From: JAJFHI01 sp050633705
GTDB taxonomy: Bacteria; Pseudomonadota; Alphaproteobacteria; Rhizobiales; Hyphomicrobiaceae
Assembly (NCBI GenBank): GCA_050633705.1
Contig: JBOEGZ010000006.1
Location: 124,001 to 188,000, forward strand
Direction of reading: 5' to 3'
Length of the DNA stretch: 64,000 bases
Shown here: in pieces, positions 43,117 through 51,468 of the stretch
Layout of the letters: every line of letters starts with the position of its first letter
Numbering within the stretch: position 1 is the first letter of the stretch
Program-made: the position numbers and the translations under genes
The notes under the pieces: model-generated
Database searches by the model: none
The model's input: only the letters and a program-made list of their open reading frames with translations
What the model was told of the DNA's origin: nothing

Positions 43117-43824
43117 GTGACGTCGGACATCGACCCAGACTGCCTGCTTTATCTTATCGTCGAAGCCAACGAAGGTTCCGCGACACAACAAGCTTTGCAT
43201 GCCGCACTTTCGGCCGGCCCGGTAACATCCGTACTCATTACACCTTTACCCGACACATCTTTGAACGAACAACTCGTTCGCCCCCTGGTCGCCGCCTGCC
43301 AGGATGATGATGTTGTCGTTTTAATTGCTGGTGATGCAGCCCTTGCCAAGCAAGTTGGCGCAGATGGCGTTCACATTTCCTGGCGCGAAGATGTTGTTGC
43401 AGCATTTCAAGAGGCCCGCAACACACTCGGCCATGATGCGGTGATCGGTGGTGATGCCGGACGATCGCGTCATACGGCCATGGAACTTGGTGAGGCCGGT
43501 GCCGACTATGTTGCGTTTGGTATTCCTTCACACGTAAAGGATCGAGAAACTGCAGAAAACCGTCAACGCGAACTGATTGCATGGTGGGCTGAAATCTTCG
43601 AGCCAGCATGTGTTGCCTTCACTTCGAATACGCCTGACCTCGCAGCAATTGGCAATCTTGTTGAGGACGGCGCGGATTTTGTATCCGTTACAATCAAGCC
43701 AGGACAAACAGCAGACGACATCTCAAACTACATTCGCGACGTATTACAGACCCTTGAACAACACAGCGAAATCCGCAATGCAGCCCTAGCGGAGGCTGAA
43801 ACATCGGCCGGAGCAAAAACATGA
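43117..43824 (+). CDS. ThiE-like (thiamine phosphate synthase family) protein, probably divergent
   Basis: TIM-barrel protein of the ThiE/TenI superfamily, 235 residues. I chose the GTG at 43117 because GAAGGA lies nine bases upstream; ATGs at 43108 and 43093 are alternatives. The later barrel shows family motifs GADGVHISWRED, GDAGRSRHTAMELGEAGADY and DFVSVTIKPGQ. However, the QxREK, NDR and TxTK substrate motifs of genuine thiamine phosphate synthase are not seen, so ThiE activity is doubtful. It overlaps the following Sel1-repeat gene by four bases (ATGA), which suggests a shared process, unknown. Confidence 0.7.
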   Translation: MTSDIDPDCLLYLIVEANEGSATQQALHAALSAGPVTSVLITPLPDTSLNEQLVRPLVAACQDDDVVVLIAGDAALAKQVGADGVHISWREDVVAAFQEARNTLGHDAVIGGDAGRSRHTAMELGEAGADYVAFGIPSHVKDRETAENRQRELIAWWAEIFEPACVAFTSNTPDLAAIGNLVEDGADFVSVTIKPGQTADDISNYIRDVLQTLEQHSEIRNAALAEAETSAGAKT

Positions 43825-44906
43825 CTTGGTGGCGTTCTTCAACATATGCCCGCGCAGCAATGGCTCTTAGTCAGCTGAGCTTAGCCCTGCATAGCGCGCA
43901 AGCCGCGGCAAACATAAGCTCTCAGACTGTGCAAGAGAAAAAGGCCCAGGATGAGAGCGCTAACCTGCGCGTTGCCCGTAAAGGGACCAGCATTCATGAG
44001 AAGAAAAACAATGCAAACAGTGGTGCCAAATCGAAATCAGGTGAGAACAACGATGCTGCTTACTTCGCCTATGACCAAGGGCAATATTTAACAGCTTTGA
44101 AGCTTGCCAAAGAAGCGGCGCAAAGAGGAAGTGCAGCGGCCCACACTCTGGCCGGTCGCATCTACGCCGAAGGCCGCGGTGTACCACAAGACTTCAAGAA
44201 GGCAGCCGACTGGTATGCACGCGGCGCCAAGCTCGGCGATGTGAATGCACGTTTTTCTTACGGTCTCTTGTTGGTTGAAGGGCGCGGCGTCAAAAAAGAT
44301 TGGTCCAAAGCTGCCGAAATGTTTGAAAGGGCCGCGATGACAGGACATGCGGCGGCAAATTACAATCTCGGCCTGCTCTTTTTGTCTGGCAAAGGCAAAC
44401 CAGAAAATCTCTATCGTGGCGCCAAACACATCGAGTATGCCGCACAAAAAGGTATCCCTGCCGCGCAATACGAACTCGCCGGACTCTATCAATCCGGCAC
44501 TGGCGTCCCCAATGACGCACTCCAAGCCTCAACGTGGTTGGCGCGGGCGGCAAATGCCGGCATGGGGTCGGCTCAATTTGAATACGGAGTTCTGCTGCTG
44601 CGTGGCTTGGGTTTGAAAAGCGATGCGCCGCGCGCCATTGAATATTTGCTTATGGCAGCCAAGCAAGGGGTGGCTGGTGCGCAAAACCGCTTGGCCCACG
44701 TTTACGCAGAAGGTGCCGGTGTCGACAAAAACCTCAAAGAGGCGGCAAAATGGTCGTTTATTGCCAAATCCAATGGGATGACCGACCTGTCTATCGACCA
44801 GAAACTGGTAAAACTCTCAAAAAAAGACCGCCAAGCCGCAGAAGTATTGGCGAGTGAATGGACCGAGAAAAACAAATTCCACGTCCCCGACGCCGCACTG
44901 CGCTGA
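43821..44906 (+). CDS. Exported Sel1-repeat (TPR-like) protein
   Basis: 361 residues. The N-terminus (MTWWRSSTYARAAMALSQLS, LALHSAQAAAN) is a likely signal peptide. After a charged, Lys/Asn-rich linker come about six Sel1-like repeats of roughly 36 residues, for example AHTLAGRIYAEGRGVPQDFK, ARFSYGLLLVEGRGVKKDWS, AANYNLGLLFLSGKGKPENL, AAQYELAGLYQSGTGVPNDA and AQNRLAHVYAEGAGVDKNLK. Such proteins serve as scaffolds in envelope and signalling complexes; the partner is unknown. Translationally coupled to the ThiE-like gene. Confidence 0.87.
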   Translation: MTWWRSSTYARAAMALSQLSLALHSAQAAANISSQTVQEKKAQDESANLRVARKGTSIHEKKNNANSGAKSKSGENNDAAYFAYDQGQYLTALKLAKEAAQRGSAAAHTLAGRIYAEGRGVPQDFKKAADWYARGAKLGDVNARFSYGLLLVEGRGVKKDWSKAAEMFERAAMTGHAAANYNLGLLFLSGKGKPENLYRGAKHIEYAAQKGIPAAQYELAGLYQSGTGVPNDALQASTWLARAANAGMGSAQFEYGVLLLRGLGLKSDAPRAIEYLLMAAKQGVAGAQNRLAHVYAEGAGVDKNLKEAAKWSFIAKSNGMTDLSIDQKLVKLSKKDRQAAEVLASEWTEKNKFHVPDAALR

Positions 44907-45123
44907 ACATACAGCAAATATTCAATGGCGCGACGCCTTGCTGAAGGTTGCAGCATCACTGCAAATGCTAACGCTAGTCAATAAAGCTGGCATGGCCGTG
45001 ATTGTGCCACCTTGTGCCAAACTCCGAGACCAGCTAACTCCCCATCATAAGTCTCACTCACTGGCACGATATGCCGATTGCCCAAACCTCTCATAACCGG
45101 GCATCTAAACTGGAAACCCGACA

Positions 45124-45915
45124 ATGGCTGCTTCTGCACTTCTGACTGTGATGATCAACGCTGCGCGCAAAGCCGGGCGCAGCCTGTCGCGTGATTTCGG
45201 CGAAGTCGAAAACCTACAGGTCTCGGTGAAGGGGCCGGGTGACTTTGTGTCGGCAGCAGACGATCGTGCCGAAGAAATCATCTTTCGCGAACTGCGCAAA
45301 GCCCGTCCGACCTATGGCTTCTTGATGGAAGAAAGCGGTGTTTTCGAAGGCGAAGATAAAGATCAACGTTGGATTGTTGACCCACTCGACGGCACAACGA
45401 ACTTCCTTCACTCAAATCCATTGTTTTCCATTTCAATCGCTTTGGAACGTCATGGCCAACTAGTGGCTGGTGTTGTCTACAACCCCATCACCGATGAATT
45501 ATTTACGGCTGAAAAAGGAAAAGGGGCATTCGTCAACGATCGCCGCCTGCGTGTCGCCGGCCGACGAAATGTCTCCGAAGCCCTCATCACAACCGGCATT
45601 CCTCATCGTGGTCGAGGTGAGCATGACGGCTTCATCAAAGACATGAAAACAGTGATGTCGGAAGTGATTGGCATTCGGCGCACAGGCTCTGCTGCCCTAG
45701 ATTTGGCATGGACAGCAGCCGGCCGCTTTGATGTGTTTTGGGAACGCGCGCTTAAACCCTGGGATGTTGCCGCTGGTATTGTGTTGATGCGTGAGGCTGG
45801 TGGACAAGTGATCGACATTGACGGCGGCGACGATCCTCTCGAAAGCGGCAATATTCTCGCCGCCAACCCGCAAATGCTGAAAGCTTTCGCCCCCCTCGTC
45901 GCGCGCAAAAAATAA
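45124..45915 (+). CDS. suhB: Inositol monophosphatase family protein (SuhB-like)
   Basis: Mg2+-dependent phosphatase fold, 263 residues. Metal ligands lie in FLMEESGVFEG (Glu), IVDPLDGTTNFLHSNPLFSI (Asp-Pro-Leu-Asp) and KPWDVAAGIVLMREAGG (Trp-Asp). SuhB proteins hydrolyse inositol monophosphates and in E. coli also join the rRNA antitermination complex; which role applies cannot be told. Starts with MAASALLTVMINAARKAG after a GGAAA site. It stands in the same direction as its neighbours but 217 bases from the upstream gene. Confidence 0.9.
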   Translation: MAASALLTVMINAARKAGRSLSRDFGEVENLQVSVKGPGDFVSAADDRAEEIIFRELRKARPTYGFLMEESGVFEGEDKDQRWIVDPLDGTTNFLHSNPLFSISIALERHGQLVAGVVYNPITDELFTAEKGKGAFVNDRRLRVAGRRNVSEALITTGIPHRGRGEHDGFIKDMKTVMSEVIGIRRTGSAALDLAWTAAGRFDVFWERALKPWDVAAGIVLMREAGGQVIDIDGGDDPLESGNILAANPQMLKAFAPLVARKK

Positions 45916-46188
45916 GTCGACGGATTGAGACACATCCACCCATCAAAAAAGCACGACTTGGAAATTTTACCGCCAGGGCGCCCCGGAGCCTGGAAATTCG
46001 GGCAGCGTCCCAGTCAAAATGTGTATAACATGACGTTTTCGGGCAACACTTATGCCAGATGCATGATTTGCTTCACGTGGGCACGATGTTGCCGGTTTCC
46101 GCTGTCATAGGCTTCGACTAGATTGTAAGGCAACATCGCGCTGCAAATAAGCATCGCGAGCATAATGTTGAAGCCGGAGAATTTTTGG

Positions 46189-47280
46189 ATGGCACGAAAG
46201 CGACACTCTGAACCGGCAACCGTGGGTTTTCACCGGTCGCTCACGCCACCGGGCTTATTCCTGGTGCGCATGTTGATATTCCTGACCCTCGTCGGTTTTC
46301 TGGCCGCCATCCTGCACGAACGGCTGATCGTCTCGGTCATGACAAACCCTGGCCTCAACGGGCTTATTCTCGCGGTTTTGTTTTTCGGTATTCTCTACAC
46401 GTTCCGCCAGGTCATTCGGCTCTATCCAGAAATTCGTTGGGTCAATGCGTTCCGCATTGCTGACCCCGGTTTGTCGATTTCCCACCAACCTGTCCTGCTG
46501 GCGCCAATGGCCACGATGCTGCGCGACCGGACCGGCGCGATTTCGCTCTCAACAATGTCAATGACATCGATTATGGAATCGATTGGCTCTCGCCTCGACG
46601 AAGCGCGCGATACCGGACGCTACATGGTCGGGCTTCTCGTTTTTCTCGGTTTGCTTGGAACCTTTTGGGGCTTGCTGGCAACGATCCAATCGGTTGGCGA
46701 TGTCATTGGTTCTATCGATTCCAAAGCCGACAACTCTGGAGCAATATTTGGGGACCTAAAGGCAGGCTTGTCAGCGCCTCTAACGGGCATGGGCACAGCC
46801 TTTTCATCATCCCTTCTTGGTCTAGCTGGCTCCCTCATACTTGGCTTTCTCGAATTGCAAGCCAGTCATGCCCATAACCGTTTTTATAATGAGCTTGAAG
46901 AATGGCTGTCCGGTATTACTGAGCTGACACCAGCTGGTGGTGTTAGCGATTCATCTAGCGACAATCTCAATCGTCAACTCGGTGCAACGCTTTACGACAT
47001 GCAGCGCGTATTGGAAGAACTCAACATAAGGCTCGGAGAGAACGCGGGGGCTGGTGGGTTATCTGCCGGTGGAGATGGAGGAGCGGCACAAACAGCGGCA
47101 ATCAACCAGACTGAAAACTCGGTTCGTGAATTGGCGTCTGGCGTCAATGAACTCGTCGGACAAATGCGTGCAGAACAGCAAGTTGTCCGTGAATGGGTCG
47201 ACGAACAAGCCAACCAGCAAAGCGAAGTAACAAACGTTCTTAAAAATCTCGCGGGCAACATCCAACGCCGGGGGAGCTAA
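46189..47280 (+). CDS. MotA/TolQ/ExbB-like proton channel protein (orphan stator component A)
   Basis: 363 residues. The start at 46189 has GGAG nine bases before it; an ATG at 46165 is less supported. Two helices near the N-terminus (LFLVRMLIFLTLVGFLAAIL, LNGLILAVLFFGILYTF) and a pair in the middle with the channel signature MVGLLVFLGLLGTFWGLLAT and PLTGMGTAFSSSLLGLAGSL match MotA/TolQ/ExbB. The C-terminal part is a periodic, Gln/Glu-rich helix. It is followed after three bases by a MotB/OmpA-like gene, so the two form one unit separate from tolQRAB. Probable proton-driven motor acting in the periplasm; target unknown. Confidence 0.85.
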   Translation: MARKRHSEPATVGFHRSLTPPGLFLVRMLIFLTLVGFLAAILHERLIVSVMTNPGLNGLILAVLFFGILYTFRQVIRLYPEIRWVNAFRIADPGLSISHQPVLLAPMATMLRDRTGAISLSTMSMTSIMESIGSRLDEARDTGRYMVGLLVFLGLLGTFWGLLATIQSVGDVIGSIDSKADNSGAIFGDLKAGLSAPLTGMGTAFSSSLLGLAGSLILGFLELQASHAHNRFYNELEEWLSGITELTPAGGVSDSSSDNLNRQLGATLYDMQRVLEELNIRLGENAGAGGLSAGGDGGAAQTAAINQTENSVRELASGVNELVGQMRAEQQVVREWVDEQANQQSEVTNVLKNLAGNIQRRGS

Positions 47281-47283
47281 AAA

Positions 47284-48312
47284 ATGGCTCGCGGACGCGC
47301 CCGACGCGGCACAGATTATGGTGAATTCTGGCCTGGATTCGTTGACGTTCTATCAACGTTGCTGCTGGTGGTTACATTTCTGATGTCGATCTTCATGTTG
47401 GCACAGCACTTTGCTTCCCAGGAAGCCTCTGGCAAGGAAACCGCCTTGCAACGGCTCAACCGACAAATCGCCGAGCTGACTAGCATTCTGTCGCTTGAAC
47501 GCGGCAAAACAAAATCCGCACAAGACCAGTTGGCAGAACTGCAAGCGTCTCTTTCGACATTGCAAGCAGAAAACACAAAACTCTCAGGCTTCGCCTTATC
47601 TGGCGATGAACGCGCCAAGTCCGATGCCAAAAAAATCGCAACTCTTTCAACCGAACTCGACAAATCGAAAGAAGTATCCAACGAAGCGTTAGCCAAAGTT
47701 GACCTTCTCAACCAACAACTGTTGGCGCTACGTCGACAAATGGCAGCATTGAACGATGCGCTCGATGCAGCAGATAAGAAGGATCAAGATTCCCAAACGC
47801 AAATCAAAGATCTGGGAACGCGCCTCAATGCAGCACTGGCGCGTCAAGTTCAAGAACTAAAGCGCTATCGCTCAGACTTCTTTGGGCGCCTGCGAGAACT
47901 CTTACGCGATCGTAAAGACATTCGCGTCGTCGGCGACCGCTTTATCTTTCAATCCGAAGTGTTGTTCCCGTCAGGCCAAGCACAGATGACATCAGAAGGT
48001 CTGCAAGCTCTTGATCAGGTTGCTCAGGCAATTGTTGAAATAAGTCGTGATATTCCAAATGAAATAAATTGGGCCCTACAGGTTGATGGGCACACAGATA
48101 TTCGTCCAATTTCCAGTTCGCAGTTTCCTTCCAACTGGCACCTATCAACCGAGCGCGCGATCTCGGTCGTGCAATATCTTAACAGCCAAGGCGTGCCAGC
48201 AAAACGGCTCGTTGCGGCCGGCTATGGTGAATTTGCCCCGCTTGATACCGGCACCAGTGACGATGCGCTGCGCAAAAACCGCCGGATCGAATTGAAGCTG
48301 ACGAATAGATAA
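47284..48312 (+). CDS. MotB-like OmpA-domain protein (orphan stator component B)
   Basis: 342 residues. One N-terminal transmembrane helix containing a candidate proton-carrying Asp (FWPGFVDVLSTLLLVVTFLM), then a long coiled coil (about 45-190, e.g. LQRLNRQIAELTSILSLERG) and a C-terminal OmpA domain with VLFPSGQAQMTSEGLQAL, LQVDGHTDIRP, LSTERAISVVQYL and AGYGEFAP...KNRRIELKL. All peptidoglycan-binding positions are present. A GGGGAG site lies in the end of the upstream gene. The domain order is that of MotB, but the flagellar plug region is not recognisable and no flagellar genes are near. Confidence 0.88.
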   Translation: MARGRARRGTDYGEFWPGFVDVLSTLLLVVTFLMSIFMLAQHFASQEASGKETALQRLNRQIAELTSILSLERGKTKSAQDQLAELQASLSTLQAENTKLSGFALSGDERAKSDAKKIATLSTELDKSKEVSNEALAKVDLLNQQLLALRRQMAALNDALDAADKKDQDSQTQIKDLGTRLNAALARQVQELKRYRSDFFGRLRELLRDRKDIRVVGDRFIFQSEVLFPSGQAQMTSEGLQALDQVAQAIVEISRDIPNEINWALQVDGHTDIRPISSSQFPSNWHLSTERAISVVQYLNSQGVPAKRLVAAGYGEFAPLDTGTSDDALRKNRRIELKLTNR

Positions 48313-48347
48313 AACTTGGCGTTTACCACGTCTGACAAATTCTCAAT

Positions 48348-48381
48348 GGACTGGCCAAATAGCGGTGGCAGTCCTTTTGAT
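48348..48381 (+). terminator. Terminator of the orphan stator-like pair
   Basis: GGACTGGCCA / TGGCAGTCC with one bulged G and an eight-base loop, followed by TTTTGATT, 35 bases after the stop. Confidence 0.65.
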
Positions 48382-48521
48382 TGAGCCCCTCTGCGCCCTT
48401 TTCCCAAATGGTTGAGCCTTAAATGAACGGCCTATGAATGCGGCGTTCAAAAGCAATTCAGGCACGTAACATCATATTGCCTCTCACAGAACACAAAGTT
48501 TAAACCTCAAGGGAAAAGACA

Positions 48522-48983
48522 ATGTCCTCGATTTCAAAAATGCAAACAGGCGCTTCATCGCCGCGCAATCTATTTTCATTTTTCATGATGCCAATTTTGG
48601 CAGCATTTGTTTTTGTCGGCACAGCCGGTGGCTTTTCGACACCTTCAGAAGCTCGCTCAGCGGCTTACAATGCAGGCTATGCTAAAGGCAAATCAACGGG
48701 TCAAAAGCACGGCTATAAAGACGGCTACAAAGGCGCTTACCAGTCCTCGTACAATGATGCCCTAGCAAACGGAAATTCGAATTCACGACAAGCGAGAACA
48801 GCAAACAACTGGAGCTGGAGAGACTACCTCCGCGGCTACAAACGAGGCTATCGCAAAGGTTATAAATTGGGCTACCGCGCGGGAAGACGCGACGGACGTC
48901 AAGATGGACGCAACGATGCCATTGACTGGAAAGACAAGATCCGCGAAGAAATGCGCGAATGCATGCGCGCTGGCACTTGCTAA
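48522..48983 (+). CDS. Exported Tyr/Gly/Lys/Arg-repeat protein, unknown function
   Basis: 153 residues. A signal peptide (FSFFMMPILAAFVFVGTAGG, cleavage probably near PSEARSA) is followed by a very regular tetrad pattern: AYNAGYAKGKSTGQKHGYKD GYKG, and later RGYKRGYRKGYKLGYRAGRR plus DGRQDGRND. The spacing of Gly every four residues predicts a helix with a Gly stripe and strong positive charge. It ends in an acidic helix with two Cys (REEMRECMRAGTC). AAGGG is well placed before the ATG, and a strong terminator follows. It may bind envelope polymers or nucleic acid; that is a guess. Confidence 0.75.
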   Translation: MSSISKMQTGASSPRNLFSFFMMPILAAFVFVGTAGGFSTPSEARSAAYNAGYAKGKSTGQKHGYKDGYKGAYQSSYNDALANGNSNSRQARTANNWSWRDYLRGYKRGYRKGYKLGYRAGRRDGRQDGRNDAIDWKDKIREEMRECMRAGTC

Positions 48984-49010
48984 CGTTTAGAGCCTTCTCG
49001 CTAAAATCAA

Positions 49011-49046
49011 ACGGCTGCCAGTGGAATGCTCTGGCAGTCGTTTTTT
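49011..49046 (+). terminator. Bidirectional terminator between the repeat protein and the EAL gene
   Basis: ACGGCTGCCAG / CTGGCAGTCGT (one G-U pair) followed by TTTTTT on plus; the minus strand has TTTGATTTT, so it may also serve the convergent EAL gene. Confidence 0.85.
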
Positions 49047-49085
49047 GTGATTTGGCAAAAGGGTATTTTGCAAAAAAGGTGAACG

Positions 49086-51293
49086 CTATGCCGCCGCTTC
49101 ACCGCTTGATGAAGCCGTTGCAGACTTACTGCGCACGGGGCGTGCGCCACCAAACAGTTCACCTTGGCCAAACAAAACTCCAAAGCCAAATATCTTTGCA
49201 AGATCTTCTTCGCTGGCAATTCCGTCGACAACAAGTGTCAGTCCCGCCTGTCCCAAATGTTGACACACGTCAGAAGACCGGATTTGTCGACCCAGCGCTG
49301 GCAAACCATCAATGAAGGCCTTGGTTGTTAACTTAACAAATTCGAAGCCCGCAGACTTAAGCTGCACGAAGTCCATATCGAGGTCCGTTACACCAGCCAG
49401 CGCAAAACGAAAACCAAGATGTTGCATGTCATAGAGTGTCGCCCAGGCCTGTTCGCCAAACCGGCGCACATCGCTTTGTTGAAAGACAATGACGAGCTGG
49501 GTCGAAAAAGCCTCACGTGCCTGGTAGGTATCTGCGAAAGCTGTAAGGAACTGGTCGGCATCGAGGGCTTCCCCCGTCACTTTGGAAAACAGGGCGCCAT
49601 TATATCCACGCGCAACCAACTGCTCCCCAATCTTTGCTGTCCGCACTAAGCGCGCGCTATCCAATGCCGGCAGCAGTGAGGTCCCACGCAAGGCCTCGTG
49701 CTGATCAGAAATTTCAATCGGCCCACCGGCTGCATCATGTAGTGCAATAGAAATTTCGTAGTGTTGCGCTTTGCGTTCGCGAAGACCGTGGATCGGCGAC
49801 AACAGAATATTTATCCGCCCTGACGCAATCGCCTCAGAGACTTCAACAACAACATTGCGGGAGAAACTTTCATCCCGTGCAACGTCAATTGAAGGATCCG
49901 CTAGATCTAAGGGCGCTTCAAATGTCCGCATCGTCTGAGCTGTCGTATTTAACGCCGAGACAGATACTCCGGCGGCCTCAGCTTGTGGCAGCACCGGGGA
50001 TGCGTTGAATGGCGCAGCCGTAGAGCCAGCATCAGCGAGATCACCACCGGCATTTGACGCAGAAGACATGGAAGACGAAACTTTGGCATCGTGTAAATCC
50101 GCCAAGCTCGATGGGGCGTTATCCTGGATCGGTTTGTTTTTACGACCAAGACTTAACGCCTCTACGGCATTGACTTGCTCGGCCAGTTTCTTGATCAAAC
50201 CATGGACTTTTTTGACATCAACTTCGCGGATGTTTGACGGCTCTGACCCAAGCACCGTCGCCGACATTGCGCTTGGTGCCTCAGACGATGAAAAATGAGC
50301 GTCAAACCCTGCCGCCGCAGCGCCTGGACCATCGTGGGATAAATTTGGCAAGTAAGGCCTAAGCTTTTCATTATTCTCATGAGATTGCCAAGTCGGCGCA
50401 TCGGACGGCGATGGCGGGGGCAATGTGTCGGGTGTTGGCATTGGCGACACCGTGTCCGTCGCAACGGCGCCAGCTGCGGCAGTGGCATCTAATGCTTGCT
50501 GACTTGAAGACCGCCCGTTTTCAGCCAAGGCCCCCGTTTCCGCCAAAGTCTGAGTTGGTATAACATCGGTATTGGCAAGTGATGCCGTTTCGAGCGGCGC
50601 TGAAACAGCGCCCATTTCTAGAGCTGGATCTAGACCAGTTGCGCCCAACATTTGGGGTTGTATCTGTTGTTCGGTTGGCGAAGTTTCTGCAACGATGGAT
50701 GGCGTCGCAGGGGGCGATAGAGACAAATCTGTCTCGGGCGTTATCTCAGTCGACAACGTTGGCATGGAGGGGAGAGGTGGCTCAACGTCTGGGCGTACGC
50801 GTCGACCCAAAATGCCATCCATGCGACGGTTCATCATGACCCTTCGCTCTTCATCGAGCCGTTCATTTTCGACGTCTTGTTGGCTTATTTCAGGTGTTGG
50901 GGGTGACGCGCCGGCGCTCGCAGCACGAACACTTGGGGTGGCGGTCGCCAGAGAGGGTCCTGTCTCAAATTCAACGTCGTTGTTTTTTCTTCCAGCGCTC
51001 TTGAGTTCGGTTTGCAATCGTTCAATTTCGGCTTGCATGTCAGCAGCCTGTTGTGAACGACGAAACAATTTATGGACCATAAAGAGTCCAACAAAGGTCG
51101 CGAACGCGGCGCTTGTTGAAAACGCTGCTGTCAGTCCAGCATGCAGAACCAAACCAAACCACACAGCCGCCGTGATCAATACGATCGCGGCGAAAACCAA
51201 TATTTCTGCCCCACGCCGCGGCGAATTACGACCCACCTGTTTATGTAACCGTTTACTCAAAATTCTCGGCCCCCACCGAAATGCCCCTGGCAC
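49086..51293 (-). CDS. Membrane protein with degenerate EAL domain
   Basis: 735 residues. Two N-terminal transmembrane helices (ILVFAAIVLITAAVWFGLVL and AFSTSAAFATFVGLFMV), a short coiled coil, a long Pro/Ser/Thr-rich disordered stretch of about 350 residues, and a C-terminal EAL-like domain. The catalytic EAL motif reads YEISIAL, the DDFG region reads AGVTDLD, and AEGVE reads VDGIASEE; only the final GQGELFGGARPV block is well kept. It should therefore not hydrolyse c-di-GMP but may bind it or a protein. The start is uncertain: the called GTG has no clear ribosome binding site, and a TTG at 51260 is possible. Confidence 0.8.
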   Translation of the reverse strand: MPGAFRWGPRILSKRLHKQVGRNSPRRGAEILVFAAIVLITAAVWFGLVLHAGLTAAFSTSAAFATFVGLFMVHKLFRRSQQAADMQAEIERLQTELKSAGRKNNDVEFETGPSLATATPSVRAASAGASPPTPEISQQDVENERLDEERRVMMNRRMDGILGRRVRPDVEPPLPSMPTLSTEITPETDLSLSPPATPSIVAETSPTEQQIQPQMLGATGLDPALEMGAVSAPLETASLANTDVIPTQTLAETGALAENGRSSSQQALDATAAAGAVATDTVSPMPTPDTLPPPSPSDAPTWQSHENNEKLRPYLPNLSHDGPGAAAAGFDAHFSSSEAPSAMSATVLGSEPSNIREVDVKKVHGLIKKLAEQVNAVEALSLGRKNKPIQDNAPSSLADLHDAKVSSSMSSASNAGGDLADAGSTAAPFNASPVLPQAEAAGVSVSALNTTAQTMRTFEAPLDLADPSIDVARDESFSRNVVVEVSEAIASGRINILLSPIHGLRERKAQHYEISIALHDAAGGPIEISDQHEALRGTSLLPALDSARLVRTAKIGEQLVARGYNGALFSKVTGEALDADQFLTAFADTYQAREAFSTQLVIVFQQSDVRRFGEQAWATLYDMQHLGFRFALAGVTDLDMDFVQLKSAGFEFVKLTTKAFIDGLPALGRQIRSSDVCQHLGQAGLTLVVDGIASEEDLAKIFGFGVLFGQGELFGGARPVRSKSATASSSGEAAA

Positions 51294-51468
51294 GAACTAA
51301 TGATTCGCACCCAGCATCCAGTGTTGGCGTTACGCTCCATAAGGCAACGTGAGTAGAGCAGCTATCACCATCTTTTCCGTGCAGCCGCCCCAAAAACCTC
51401 TACCTTTGATTGTAAACATTTCACCCCAACGACCCTGGCGTGTTGCCTGTAATACTTTAGCAGGTCGC

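Noticed and set aside
46189..48312. Possible Zorya-type anti-phage system (ZorA/ZorB)
   Set aside because: The MotA-like and MotB-like architecture is similar, but no ZorC, ZorD or ZorE gene follows; the next gene is a small exported protein after a terminator. It sits in a core-gene context.
50572..51300. 242-codon ORF on plus opposite the EAL gene
   Set aside because: It mirrors the Pro/Ser/Thr-rich linker; no start signal or domain.
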